Below, piece after piece: positions 41,976-50,046 of a stretch of DNA of 64,000 nt. The stretch comes from G963663365 sp963663365. GTDB taxonomy: Bacteria > Hinthialibacterota > Hinthialibacteria > Hinthialibacterales > G963663365. Location: positions 496,001 through 560,000 of the forward strand of contig CAXXIH010000008.1 in NCBI GenBank assembly GCA_963663365.2. The letters are read 5' to 3'. The notes below the pieces were generated by a model. That model was not told the DNA's origin and ran no database searches. It saw nothing but the letters and a program-made list of their open reading frames with translations. Position 1 is the stretch's first letter, and each line of letters starts with the position of its first letter. A program made the position numbers and the translations under genes.

Positions 41976-43097
41976 TTATCTTCTCCCTCGCAATTGCATA
42001 TCTGCATTTTCCAGGATATCGCAGAGCCTGTTTACATCAGCTTCTTTATGAGTGCGTCCCAAAAGAAACGTCCTGTATGCGTGGGGATCATCAGCGGCAT
42101 TGTAGAGATCTTCGGCACATCTTTCGGTCACCCAAAAATTGTGTCTCGCATAGAAATCGCACAACTCCGGATTCTCCATCATGGCAATTGTTGATAGGTC
42201 CTGATAGCGACACCATGGGCAGCAATCACAATTTTCCAAAAATCCATGCGGGTAATGGCCGTCTATTGCAAGTTGAGGCGTAAGATCCGAGGGTTTTAGA
42301 TAATTATGCTGACTAGCATTTATCCACCATGATTGGGCATCCAAGGAAACGACTTCAAAATAATGCCGCGCAAAGTAGGCGGCTAATGCTATTGTGAAAA
42401 ATGAATAAGTTCCCAGCAGGTGTACATGCTCCCGACAGCCAACTTCATAAAAACGGACCAAAAAAGGTGCTATCTGGTAATATTTCATGAACCGGACGGG
42501 TAATGCAAATCCGGCAAAACTAAGATACTTAATGAAGTCGTAAAAGCTATCGAATTGCCGGATATTGTAACATTGAACTGGGAGCAGCAGTGGCGTTGTT
42601 AAATCCAACTTCCTGTGGTAGACCCACGTATCTATTGCCCACTTGACGTTGATAGGAAGCTTCTGTAAGAATTCGAATTCTTGATCCGCTAACTTTTTCA
42701 GACGCCTAACTGGCAAATCAAGTGCAAGCATTGTCGTAATTTGCAGTTCGAAAGCGGTAGTCACAACATGCCATGGCATTAGGTTGAATTTGCCGCTGAT
42801 TGAGAGCGGGGCGTTAGGATCACAATCCAACAGTTGATCAATCAGTCCTGGTGGAGAGGCAATCCCGGTATAGCCCAGTTTTTTTCGAAGGTTGTCTTCA
42901 TAATTCAATACCGGATATCCTCCACTATCCAATTTAACGTATTTTGGATTAAGGTTTTGAATTAATTCTTTCGTCTTCAAAATTGACTTTAGACTCTTAC
43001 CTGCATTTGGAACGTTGATTAAAAGCGCCTCTACTTGTTTGCGTGGCGCACTGTTTACGGAAGAGACTCCCGCACAAAAAATCACTATTTTGCCCAT
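41976..43097 (-). CDS. DpdA-like tRNA-guanine-transglycosylase-fold protein
   Basis: This 373-aa protein has TGT-superfamily landmarks: 'KYVKLDSGGYPVLNY' (general-acid Asp, about 55-69), 'HVHLLGTYSFFTIALAAYFA' (about 222-241), the 'EVVSLDAQSWW' block that holds the catalytic nucleophile Asp in DpdA proteins, and a Cys cluster 'CDCCPWCR' for zinc. It lacks the N-terminal 'PTFMPVGT' region of housekeeping bacterial TGT. DpdA family members exchange guanine in DNA for preQ0 or a derivative, and homologues occur in phages and islands. No preQ0-synthesis or Dpd partner genes lie nearby. GAGG precedes the ATG. The gene lies between the ParB-like and primase genes of the plasmid-like module. Confidence 0.75.
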   Translation of the reverse strand: MGKIVIFCAGVSSVNSAPRKQVEALLINVPNAGKSLKSILKTKELIQNLNPKYVKLDSGGYPVLNYEDNLRKKLGYTGIASPPGLIDQLLDCDPNAPLSISGKFNLMPWHVVTTAFELQITTMLALDLPVRRLKKLADQEFEFLQKLPINVKWAIDTWVYHRKLDLTTPLLLPVQCYNIRQFDSFYDFIKYLSFAGFALPVRFMKYYQIAPFLVRFYEVGCREHVHLLGTYSFFTIALAAYFARHYFEVVSLDAQSWWINASQHNYLKPSDLTPQLAIDGHYPHGFLENCDCCPWCRYQDLSTIAMMENPELCDFYARHNFWVTERCAEDLYNAADDPHAYRTFLLGRTHKEADVNRLCDILENADMQLRGRR

Positions 43098-43710
43098 TTT
43101 AAGGACCTCACTTTACATTTACATCCTGATGCCATTAGTTGACTCCAGTGATTGCATTTTCGCGTTCATATGCGTTTGCGTGTCCCCGACGGTGACCTGA
43201 GCCAAGCCCAAATCCTTGTCGCCGCAATGAGACCGTTTAACGCACTCCTTCCCTTGGCATGTACATCACCATGTTAAAAACCGGCACAGATTTGCCCTGT
43301 GGAATTCCGGCTGATGTTTTAGTGTCAAGGACCCTCGAAGGGTGGTTCGTACACTTCTACAGATCGGTCAAGGTTAAAATACGTACTGATCGGTCATAAA
43401 CGTCTTTCGCTTGCTGACGGCTCCATTTGGCTTGTCTGAACAGCCACTTTGGGAGCAATCTCCAATGGAAATCGAAGACCTCTGTTTTTTCGGTGATGAA
43501 ACCGGCTATCGGGCTTTTTGCATACCCACACAACCCCGTTTGCCGGCCGCCAAATTCTCATTTGTTGTGAATCTTCTTTACCTCCAATCTGTGGTGTTGC
43601 TCCCCGCAGGAGGGGAGGCCAATGAAGGCCTCCCCCATATAAAAGGCTCTATGACCGCTCATGCCCTTCCCTAAAGCCTTTACAGCGTCAGTTACGTCCA
43701 TTGGCGGCTC
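43098..43710. other. Non-coding region with a perfect hairpin
   Basis: About 610 bp between DpdA-like and ParB-like genes. A perfect 9-bp hairpin GGGGAGGCC/GGCCTCCCC with a 6-nt loop lies at 43612-43635. An 87-codon plus-strand frame (43411-43674) spans the hairpin and has no family match, so I do not call it. Confidence 0.5.
43612..43635 (-). terminator. Perfect 9-bp hairpin after the ParB-like gene
   Basis: GGGGAGGCC pairs with GGCCTCCCC around AATGAA. It lies about 75 bp past the stop of the ParB-like gene in the direction of transcription and probably stops or attenuates that transcript. Only a short A-rich/T-rich tail follows. Confidence 0.55.
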
Positions 43711-44895
43711 TCATAATTGTGCAATGGCCACGCTAATTTTGGTCCATTCTTTGGAAAGCACATCCCAATCGGATTTAATTTTTTGCACGTCACCTTCGGC
43801 TGCCAACTCATCTACCTTTTGGCTGAGTTCGCGCAAAGATAGTTGAACGCTTGTTAAGTCGGGTTTTTCCAAAGAAGGCGCTGCAGTTTCGTCTTTGTTG
43901 TCCGGCTTGTATTCGCGGTTTTCCTCATTAACGTTCCCTTTGTTTTCCGAATCGGGTGTGTCTTTTGGAACAACCACATTGTTGCTTCCGTTTGTATCCT
44001 CGGCGGGAGCTGAATTTTGGAAACCGCTATTTGCCTTTTGGGGACTATCCAACTTCGTTATCCAATCAAATACCTGCTTGGATACTTCTTCCGTGATTTC
44101 GGAGGGATTTTTGCCTTCTTCTTCCAGCGTTCGCATGACCTTCATCTTCCGACGCTGTATCTTTTCAAAGGCGGACTTTTTAATTTTCAATTGTGCCAGC
44201 TTATTCAAAGTGGCGTCATTCAGATGTTTGCCGTAATTTAGACAACGGTTGACTGAATCCCTGTCTTCATCAAGCCCCTCAACAATGACCTGAGTGATCG
44301 ATGTATCAGTTTTGCTGGCATTTGACGTTTTATCGCGAGCACCGCCATGTCTAGGTAAAAAAAGAGTGTCGTCTAAAGCCATGAGTTTTCGTCCCAAGAT
44401 AACGTAGGACCAAATTTTTTCGGCGTAACTAATTCGTCGCGCTGAGGAACAAGTCCTGAGAGATATCGGGAGTATCAGCAGGTTTCTTTCCGTCGGTTCG
44501 ATATCGTGATCCACTCGACAGTAAATCAAATTATCGCCGTTTTTTTTCGCCTTTTGGACAAGGCTAAATCCGCCATAACAAAACCAGCCATTGTCAACAC
44601 GAAATACACGCGGATGTTTCAAGTCCGACGGGGTGTAAAAATGGGATATGACTGTGGGTGGCTTAATTTCGTTTGGGTCTATGTACTCAAACGTGATAGG
44701 CGGCTGTTCTTGAGTTCCTTTCGGAATTTCTCTTCCATTGCCGGCCTTTTTGGCAGTGCCTTGTCCAAGCAAGCTGCCCGGGGCATCTTGGACATTGTTT
44801 TGGTTATCAAGCGTGCCGGGGGGTTTAGGCCCAATTTTAGGTTGATCTTGGCCAATAAGAGGTTTGGCTTTGATTCGATTCAAATTTGTAGTCAT
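43711..44895 (-). CDS. ParB-like protein
   Basis: This 394-aa protein has a flexible Pro/Gly-rich start (1-65), a ParB/Srx-like domain (about 68-170: 'EYIDPNEIKPPTV', 'FRVDNGWFCYGGFSLVQKAK', 'LLILPISLRTCSSARRISYA'), helical DNA-binding candidates (about 200-280) and an acidic, coiled-coil C-terminus. ParB proteins bind centromere-like sites and support partition; many plasmid types act alone. No ParA ATPase is visible. AAGGAG precedes the ATG. It is downstream of the excisionase-type gene and before the DpdA-like gene. Confidence 0.7.
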   Translation of the reverse strand: MTTNLNRIKAKPLIGQDQPKIGPKPPGTLDNQNNVQDAPGSLLGQGTAKKAGNGREIPKGTQEQPPITFEYIDPNEIKPPTVISHFYTPSDLKHPRVFRVDNGWFCYGGFSLVQKAKKNGDNLIYCRVDHDIEPTERNLLILPISLRTCSSARRISYAEKIWSYVILGRKLMALDDTLFLPRHGGARDKTSNASKTDTSITQVIVEGLDEDRDSVNRCLNYGKHLNDATLNKLAQLKIKKSAFEKIQRRKMKVMRTLEEEGKNPSEITEEVSKQVFDWITKLDSPQKANSGFQNSAPAEDTNGSNNVVVPKDTPDSENKGNVNEENREYKPDNKDETAAPSLEKPDLTSVQLSLRELSQKVDELAAEGDVQKIKSDWDVLSKEWTKISVAIAQL

Positions 44896-45091
44896 TTTCT
44901 TAAACTCCTTGGCCCATTCTCTGGGCCTTTAATCAGCCGTAATGCGACTGAGCTATGCGTGAATGACCGTTGGTCGCGATCTCCGATTTGCGAATCTGGC
45001 CGTTGACATCCTGGCCCTCGCCCCGCTGGGCAATACCAACGGGAACAAAAACCGTAATGCAACTGCAAATAACAATTACAATTCATAATTA

Positions 45092-45430
45092 TTAATTCCT
45101 CACTGATTGGATTGTTAATTCAATTTCGTCTTTTCTACGACGGGTTCTGGATTCTACGTAAGCTTCGACATCCAATTTCCTGACTCGAATACATCGGTCT
45201 CCAAAATCCACTTTGTCGATCAGGCCTTTTCTAAGCCAAATATAAAATGTGTTGCGCGTGACGCCGCATAACTCAGCGGCTTGGTCTACCGTGAAAAGAG
45301 GGTTTGGATAAATCTGCTTACTTAATTCATCTTTAACTAATTGCTTGATGGCTTTTTGGATTGCGGCAAGCGGGAAAATTACCTGTAGCCCTTCATTTAC
45401 ATCATGTGAACCAACATTTACCTTCTGCAT
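45092..45430 (-). CDS. Excisionase-type helix-turn-helix protein
   Basis: This 112-aa protein contains a MerR/excisionase-like winged HTH in its second half ('LFTVDQAAELCGVTRNTFYI', 'WLRKGLIDKVDFGDRCIRVR', 'KLDVEAYVESRTRR'). Such domains direct excision of integrated elements or regulate nearby genes. GGAGG precedes the ATG. It lies close to the tRNA end of the module but no integrase is adjacent. Confidence 0.85.
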   Translation of the reverse strand: MQKVNVGSHDVNEGLQVIFPLAAIQKAIKQLVKDELSKQIYPNPLFTVDQAAELCGVTRNTFYIWLRKGLIDKVDFGDRCIRVRKLDVEAYVESRTRRRKDEIELTIQSVRN

Positions 45431-45630
45431 TTCAAACCTCCGAAAAATGGATTTGAAGGTTTGTTGTGTTGAGAGAACGTAAATATATAGATGGATAAAA
45501 GGGCAGATAACCCTTTCAGAAAAATAGGGTTACAAAGAAATTACGATATCGGATAAAGACCACTAACGGCATAAAGATAATACGCTTTTGCTGAGGATTG
45601 ATGTCGCTGTCGCAGTATTATCGTGGGCTC

Positions 45631-46569
45631 TTATGAAGGGGAAGTAACCAGAGCCTTAAGAAACGCATGAAACAGTCTTCCGGGATGTCGTGATAATTTG
45701 CGATTGTGGTGGAATGCAAACTCATCGAGAAACGACTGTAGGTTTGAGGATGCGATATTCTTGCTGTGGGTGGTATTCAGCCAGGATTTGAGGGATATCT
45801 CTACGTCTTGTACCCACCCATTTTGCTTTGCAATAATTTGATGCGTGTAAGCATTTGAACTGGGGGCCTGATAACAAAATCCTTTGACAGTCAGAATTGT
45901 CGATCCTGTCTTCACATAATCTTTCACGAATTCTCGAACGTTTTTACCTGAGCAGCTTGTGACGTGACGTAAGCAAATCCGGCCGACCTTCTGACCGCGA
46001 TCCTCAACTGCCATGAGGATTGACGCATTACTTTGCGTCTTCCCTCGTCCTGTTGTGGCTATTTGTGTCCTGTCTACGGCAACGGTGCCCCTCAGCCAAT
46101 CAGATTCCAGCCTCGTAATAGCTTTTCTAAGCCTTTGGGCCATTGCCCAAGCCGTCTCGTAGTTCGTGAGTTTTAATTGATCCTGCAGATGCTGGGCATT
46201 CAGTTCCCGCTTTTGCATGACGATCCACGCCGCCTTATACCAAATATTGAGTTTTAATGGGGTCCCATTCAGAATTGTCCCGGCAGTCACTGTGGTTTCC
46301 CGACGACAATTTTTACAACGGAATTTACCCTGTGTCGTTTGATAATATTTCTTAACACCACATTTCGGACACATAAATCCATCAGGCCACCGCAAGCTCT
46401 CCATATAGGCCCAGCAAAAATCCTCGTTTCCAAAGTTGTCTATAAACTCATTAAGATTCAACGGGTACAGCTGCCTTTTCAATTCAATCTCCACGCGAGC
46501 CTGCTGCATTATTTTTGCATGAGGAGATGGACGACAACTTTTTTTTACATTCTTGGCTGATGATTTCAT
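45631..46569 (-). CDS. IS1595-type transposase with degenerate catalytic site
   Basis: This 312-aa protein has the N-terminal zinc ribbon of IS1595/ISXO2 proteins ('MCPKCG' and 'FRCKNCRRETTVTAGTIL', about 67-97), a helical linker and a C-terminal RNase-H-like domain. The first Asp survives ('GTVAVDRTQI' where relatives have 'EVDETY'), but the second is replaced: relatives have T-D-G-x-x-x-Y where this has 'LTVKGFCY'. The 'LDEFAFHHNRK' end is kept. The frame is intact at full length, so it may be a domesticated DNA-binding protein or an inactive copy. No clear terminal repeats were found, and it lies next to the tRNA gene. Confidence 0.75.
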   Translation of the reverse strand: MKSSAKNVKKSCRPSPHAKIMQQARVEIELKRQLYPLNLNEFIDNFGNEDFCWAYMESLRWPDGFMCPKCGVKKYYQTTQGKFRCKNCRRETTVTAGTILNGTPLKLNIWYKAAWIVMQKRELNAQHLQDQLKLTNYETAWAMAQRLRKAITRLESDWLRGTVAVDRTQIATTGRGKTQSNASILMAVEDRGQKVGRICLRHVTSCSGKNVREFVKDYVKTGSTILTVKGFCYQAPSSNAYTHQIIAKQNGWVQDVEISLKSWLNTTHSKNIASSNLQSFLDEFAFHHNRKLSRHPGRLFHAFLKALVTSPS

Positions 46570-46821
46570 TTAGATAAAACACCGTAGGTCAAGGAATCAG
46601 ACTAGCCGAAAGAGAACGACAGGTTTTCATGCTTAAGAATACAAAATATCATTGATGAAAAAGAGGGGAATTTCAGCGATTTTGGTGCGGACTGTGAGGT
46701 TATTGCTGTTTGCTGGGCTTGGTCGTCTGAAAAGCAAACGAGTAGGTAAAAAGTAGGAAGTCGGCCCCAACACGATGTCTAGGCCGACTCCATAAATTTA
46801 GTATTATCAACATTTTATAAG
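46570..46821. other. Short spacer before tRNA-Arg
   Basis: About 250 bp with no gene. It would hold the attachment site if the module integrated into the tRNA 3' end, but I see no integrase-type repeat here. Confidence 0.4.
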
Positions 46822-46895
46822 CGCGCCGACAGGGATTCGAACCCCGAACCTCCTGATCCGTAGTCAGGTGCTCTATCCAATTGAGCCATCGGCGC
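46822..46895 (-). tRNA. tRNA-Arg (anticodon ACG)
   Basis: The minus strand folds into a full cloverleaf. The acceptor stem pairs GCGCCGA with TCGGCGC, the anticodon stem is CCTGA/TCAGG around loop CTACGGA (anticodon ACG, read as ICG after editing, for CGU/CGC/CGA), and the T arm contains GGTTCGAATCC-type sequence. CCA is not encoded. Its 3' end faces the plasmid-like module, the usual geometry of an integration target. Confidence 0.93.
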
Positions 46896-47269
46896 AACGC
46901 CAACGGTGTACAGGCCACCGCCGCGAAGGAGGAACCTACAGCCTTGGCGATGAAAAGTCACGGATAGGACGGGATTTGAATCTTTGGAACAGTTGCCCGG
47001 GTGACATTTTTCTTCTGTCCAGCGGCAAGTGGACAAAGGCTGAAAAAGCACATAACCAACTGATTTTATAAGATATAGAGATACACCAAAACACAAGAAC
47101 CGTGAATTGTGCGGCGGACTTCATCCGGCTATTCCTGCAATCGGAGAAGCCTCCAAACTGGCTCAACAAACACATCGCAGCCCGAATATCGTCACTTTAG
47201 GCTGGCCGTTCAGCAGACCAGTGACAGCCGGGTGAAATCCTCTTTCTTAGTCCTTATTTAGAAGGTCTT
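46896..47269. other. Intergenic region, nothing recognised
   Basis: About 370 bp between tRNA-Arg and the UroD-like gene. No gene is supported; frames here are short or antisense to the tRNA. Confidence 0.5.
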
Positions 47270-48385
47270 ATGCCGATGCAGTTCTGCTACCATGAATTCC
47301 ATCCCAAGACACCGCTGTATGACAAAAGCATGGACACATCGCGATTCGAAAATCTACGCAAGATCGTTAATGAGGGTCATGGTGAGCGGATACCATTTAC
47401 GCTTGATGTCGGCGCCATCCCCGGCTTCACAGAACCGGCCTTAGCCAGATTCCGCCAAGAATCGGGCGCGGAACAGCCGGAGGAGTTTTTCGATTATGAT
47501 TTCCGTACGGTTTCACTGCGCGCACGTTTCGGGGGAGATAATCCGGCCGCTCTGCATGCTTCAATAGAACCGGGCACTGTTTTTGATGAATGGGGCATCG
47601 GGCATTGGGCCGGAGGTGCTGCCGGTACTTATGAGAAAACCTATCCGCCTCTGGCAACGGCCGAATGCATCGCCGATATCGATGCGCTTCCGGTTCCAAT
47701 CATTGAACCGGAAGATGCCCAAACGGCAATCGCAGAGTATCATAAGCGTGGTTATCCGGTTTGGGGATATGCGGGAAGCGTTTACGAGTGGTCATGGTGG
47801 CTGCGGGGTATGGAAGAGTTCATGATGGATATGGCCGGCGATCCAGCCATGGCCGAGGCAGTCGTATCCAAAGTTGCCGGTTATACCAAATCTCTGGCAT
47901 TGGCAACCGCCCAGGCGGGCATTGATGTGCTCTGTTTTTACGACGATGCAGGCATGCAAACCGGGATGCAGCTTTCACCTGATATGTGGCGCAAAACAAT
48001 CAAGCCACATTGGTGTGATATCCTAGACACCGTTCGGCGGTCTTTTCCCGATTGCATCTTCTTTCTACATAGTTGTGGAAAGATCGAGGCCATTATCCCG
48101 GATATCATCGATGCGGGCTTTCATATCCTGCACCCAATCCAACCGGAATGCATGGATTTCGCCGCCATTAGAAAAGAATATGGCAAGCGGATCACACTTT
48201 GCGCATGCATGAGTTCCCAACAGTTGTTTCCATTCGGAACACCGAATGAAGTAAAAACATGGGTGAGGCATGCAAAGGAACTGTGCGCAAGCGATAACCG
48301 TTGCATCCTATGCCCTTCAAACCGGATTCAACCTGAGACGCCATGGGAAAATGTTCTTGCTTTTGCTGAGGCAGCCAGAGAATAA
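47270..48385 (+). CDS. UroD-family (MtaA/CmuA-like) protein
   Basis: This 371-aa protein has the uroporphyrinogen-decarboxylase-like TIM barrel used both for heme synthesis and by corrinoid methyltransferases: 'GERIPFTLDVGAIPGFTE' (about 43-60), 'DVLCFYDDAGMQTGMQLSP' (about 222-240), 'CIFFLHSCGKIEAIIPDIID' (about 263-282, His/Cys typical of the zinc-dependent methyltransferase branch) and 'HPIQPECMD'. The key UroD arginine region is not conserved, so a methyltransferase or unknown decarboxylase is more likely. No corrinoid protein is nearby. The ATG at 47270 has a weak GG-rich site; a second ATG lies at 47330. Confidence 0.8.
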   Translation: MPMQFCYHEFHPKTPLYDKSMDTSRFENLRKIVNEGHGERIPFTLDVGAIPGFTEPALARFRQESGAEQPEEFFDYDFRTVSLRARFGGDNPAALHASIEPGTVFDEWGIGHWAGGAAGTYEKTYPPLATAECIADIDALPVPIIEPEDAQTAIAEYHKRGYPVWGYAGSVYEWSWWLRGMEEFMMDMAGDPAMAEAVVSKVAGYTKSLALATAQAGIDVLCFYDDAGMQTGMQLSPDMWRKTIKPHWCDILDTVRRSFPDCIFFLHSCGKIEAIIPDIIDAGFHILHPIQPECMDFAAIRKEYGKRITLCACMSSQQLFPFGTPNEVKTWVRHAKELCASDNRCILCPSNRIQPETPWENVLAFAEAARE

Positions 48386-48430
48386 AGGAACCTTAAAAAA
48401 CTGATTCAACGGATTCCGATAAATAAGACC

Positions 48431-48910
48431 TTAGAATAATATAGGCCATGAATGTATTGTTTCATGCAATGCAATCTCGGCATGAACTTCTTTACGGAAC
48501 GTTTTAAATACAGGCGCTTGTGTGAAATAAAACAGATGTGCCGCACAACGGCAGTCAGAAGCCCCAAAGCGCGGCAAAAGCACCTCTCCACTAAATCGAT
48601 TGAATAAAATATCCGCCCATTGGTGCTCCCGGTTTGTAGGGCTATAGGTATGCCAAACCTCAATGGGTTCCACATGCGGACGCAAATAGTCAATATGCCA
48701 ATGCAGCCTTTCTGATCCCCGAATATGACGCATTACACGGCCCTTAATGCCGCCAAATCCCTTGGCACTCCCTGTATAGACATAAAACCCGGGTTTGAGC
48801 AGTAAATTTCCAAGTCGTCCGATTTGGATTTTCATCTCTATATCAGTCCGAAGCACCACAGCATAGGAGCCAGGTAGAGGTTCAAGGGATACAGAAGAAT
48901 TAGAAAGCAT
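48431..48910 (-). CDS. DUF123 GIY-YIG nuclease-like protein
   Basis: This 159-aa protein matches the DUF123/Uri branch of GIY-YIG endonucleases: 'PGSYAVVLRTD' (about 13-23), 'LLKPGFYVYTGSAKGFGGIK' (the GIY-YIG region, Y-V-Y-T-G), 'RHIRGSERLHWHIDYLRPHV' and a late 'CRCAAHLFYF' metal-site-like cluster. The usual catalytic Arg (in 'GRVMRH') is present. These proteins probably cut or sense DNA, with unknown targets. It stands alone, converging with the UroD-like gene. Confidence 0.85.
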   Translation of the reverse strand: MLSNSSVSLEPLPGSYAVVLRTDIEMKIQIGRLGNLLLKPGFYVYTGSAKGFGGIKGRVMRHIRGSERLHWHIDYLRPHVEPIEVWHTYSPTNREHQWADILFNRFSGEVLLPRFGASDCRCAAHLFYFTQAPVFKTFRKEVHAEIALHETIHSWPILF

Positions 48911-49022
48911 GCCCTAAACACGTTCTTATATGAGATATCGAGAAAAACCTAAATCCCCGGGGATAAACAAATTGGCCTGACTTATATATAGCCAAAAGGG
49001 AAAGACTTTCCGTAACCGTTAT

Positions 49023-49907
49023 TTAATTATTCTTGCGGTAAACCATACGGCTGGTACTGCCAGTGGCCTTAGACTGGAACATCGGAACGATATCATCGAA
49101 ATTCGGTGCTGAAGTACCATCTTCGGTGCTCTGATCGATGATTTCCTCTTTCAACAGAACTTCCGTATTCTCAAGTTCACGGCTTTCTTCTCTGGTTTTA
49201 TCGAGTGACCGCTGGGTATGCATTAACGTTTTGATTTCTTCTACCACTTCGGCATGGATTGCATCAAAGTCATCCGGAACATTACCAGCCTTAATACTTT
49301 CGCTGATGGCCGGACGCGGACGGTCGCCAATGATTGCATCGATGCTGGCGCGTAACTCGTCATCTTCAGGCAACGCTTCTTTGAGGGCACCAAGGTTGAT
49401 TACAATCGCCTCAGTAAGAATTGCATAGAGACAAATCGCTTGCTTTATGAACCATGACCAGTAACGCAATAATTCGAGACGGTGCATCAATGAAGCAACA
49501 ACATCCGCCTTTAGACGAGTACGTTTTGGCCCGGCGGTCTTTTCAAGCACTGTAAGTTCACGCCTGAGCGCTTTCTCATCGGTAAAGCGGCTTTTTTCTT
49601 GGGCCTCTTCGATTAATTCGGGGAGTTCTTGAAGCCTGCGTAACTCGCGGTCAGTACTACGCACCTTTTGGATTCGTCTGTCCGTCGAGGCCAAAGTGTC
49701 ACGAATGCGAACAACACAGACCAGCATTTCACTAACAGATGTGCTGAACTGCACCAGCCGGTCAGGAGAGATCTGGTCGCGTTCAGTTAATTTGGCCACC
49801 GCATTCTGGCAATCCGATGCGGCGCGGCGAACCTCCACCGCGATGCGGTTGGCTTCGCCTGCAAGGATCAGATGAACAAGATCGTTCGGGTTGGGGAGTT
49901 TTTCCAT
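49023..49907 (-). CDS. Unknown 294-aa coiled-coil protein
   Basis: This soluble protein is rich in Arg, Glu, Leu and Ile. Heptad patterns cover much of 20-150 and 210-275 ('STDRRIQKVRSTDRELRRLQ', 'LIEEAQEKSRFTDEKALRRE', 'TREESRELENTEVLLKEEI'), with a more hydrophobic middle ('YWSWFIKQAICLYAILTEAI', about 150-170) that could embed in a membrane or form a core helix. No family recognised. It stands alone before the catabolic operon. Confidence 0.6.
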   Translation of the reverse strand: MEKLPNPNDLVHLILAGEANRIAVEVRRAASDCQNAVAKLTERDQISPDRLVQFSTSVSEMLVCVVRIRDTLASTDRRIQKVRSTDRELRRLQELPELIEEAQEKSRFTDEKALRRELTVLEKTAGPKRTRLKADVVASLMHRLELLRYWSWFIKQAICLYAILTEAIVINLGALKEALPEDDELRASIDAIIGDRPRPAISESIKAGNVPDDFDAIHAEVVEEIKTLMHTQRSLDKTREESRELENTEVLLKEEIIDQSTEDGTSAPNFDDIVPMFQSKATGSTSRMVYRKNN

Positions 49908-50046
49908 AGGTATTTCAATTTATTATGAGCCGATTCAATTTACATAACTCCCCACTGCCTGGCAATGTCTAGTATTTAGGGCCGCACAATTTCTTATGAT
50001 GGCAAACATTGCAGAAGCCTATATTATTCAAATCCCAGACGCCGCT

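Larger units (their letters stand above)
36302..46822 (-). mobile_element. Putative integrated plasmid/ICE-like module at tRNA-Arg
   Basis: Ten same-strand genes lie next to the 3' end of a tRNA-Arg gene: an unknown gene with fragments elsewhere, two DUF669-like genes, an RHH repressor, an origin-like region, a primase-helicase, a DpdA-like protein, a ParB-like protein, an excisionase-type HTH and a transposase-like protein. Replication, partition and repressor genes together are typical of plasmids or phage-like islands. I found no integrase and no direct repeat of the tRNA end inside the window, so the left border is uncertain. Confidence 0.55.

Noticed and set aside
43411..43674. An 87-codon plus-strand frame between DpdA-like and ParB-like genes
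   Set aside because: It spans a perfect hairpin, has no ribosome site or family and runs against the strand of all module genes.
46815..47096. A minus-strand frame of 93 codons over the tRNA
   Set aside because: It is a translation of the tRNA gene and its flank. The cloverleaf explains the sequence.
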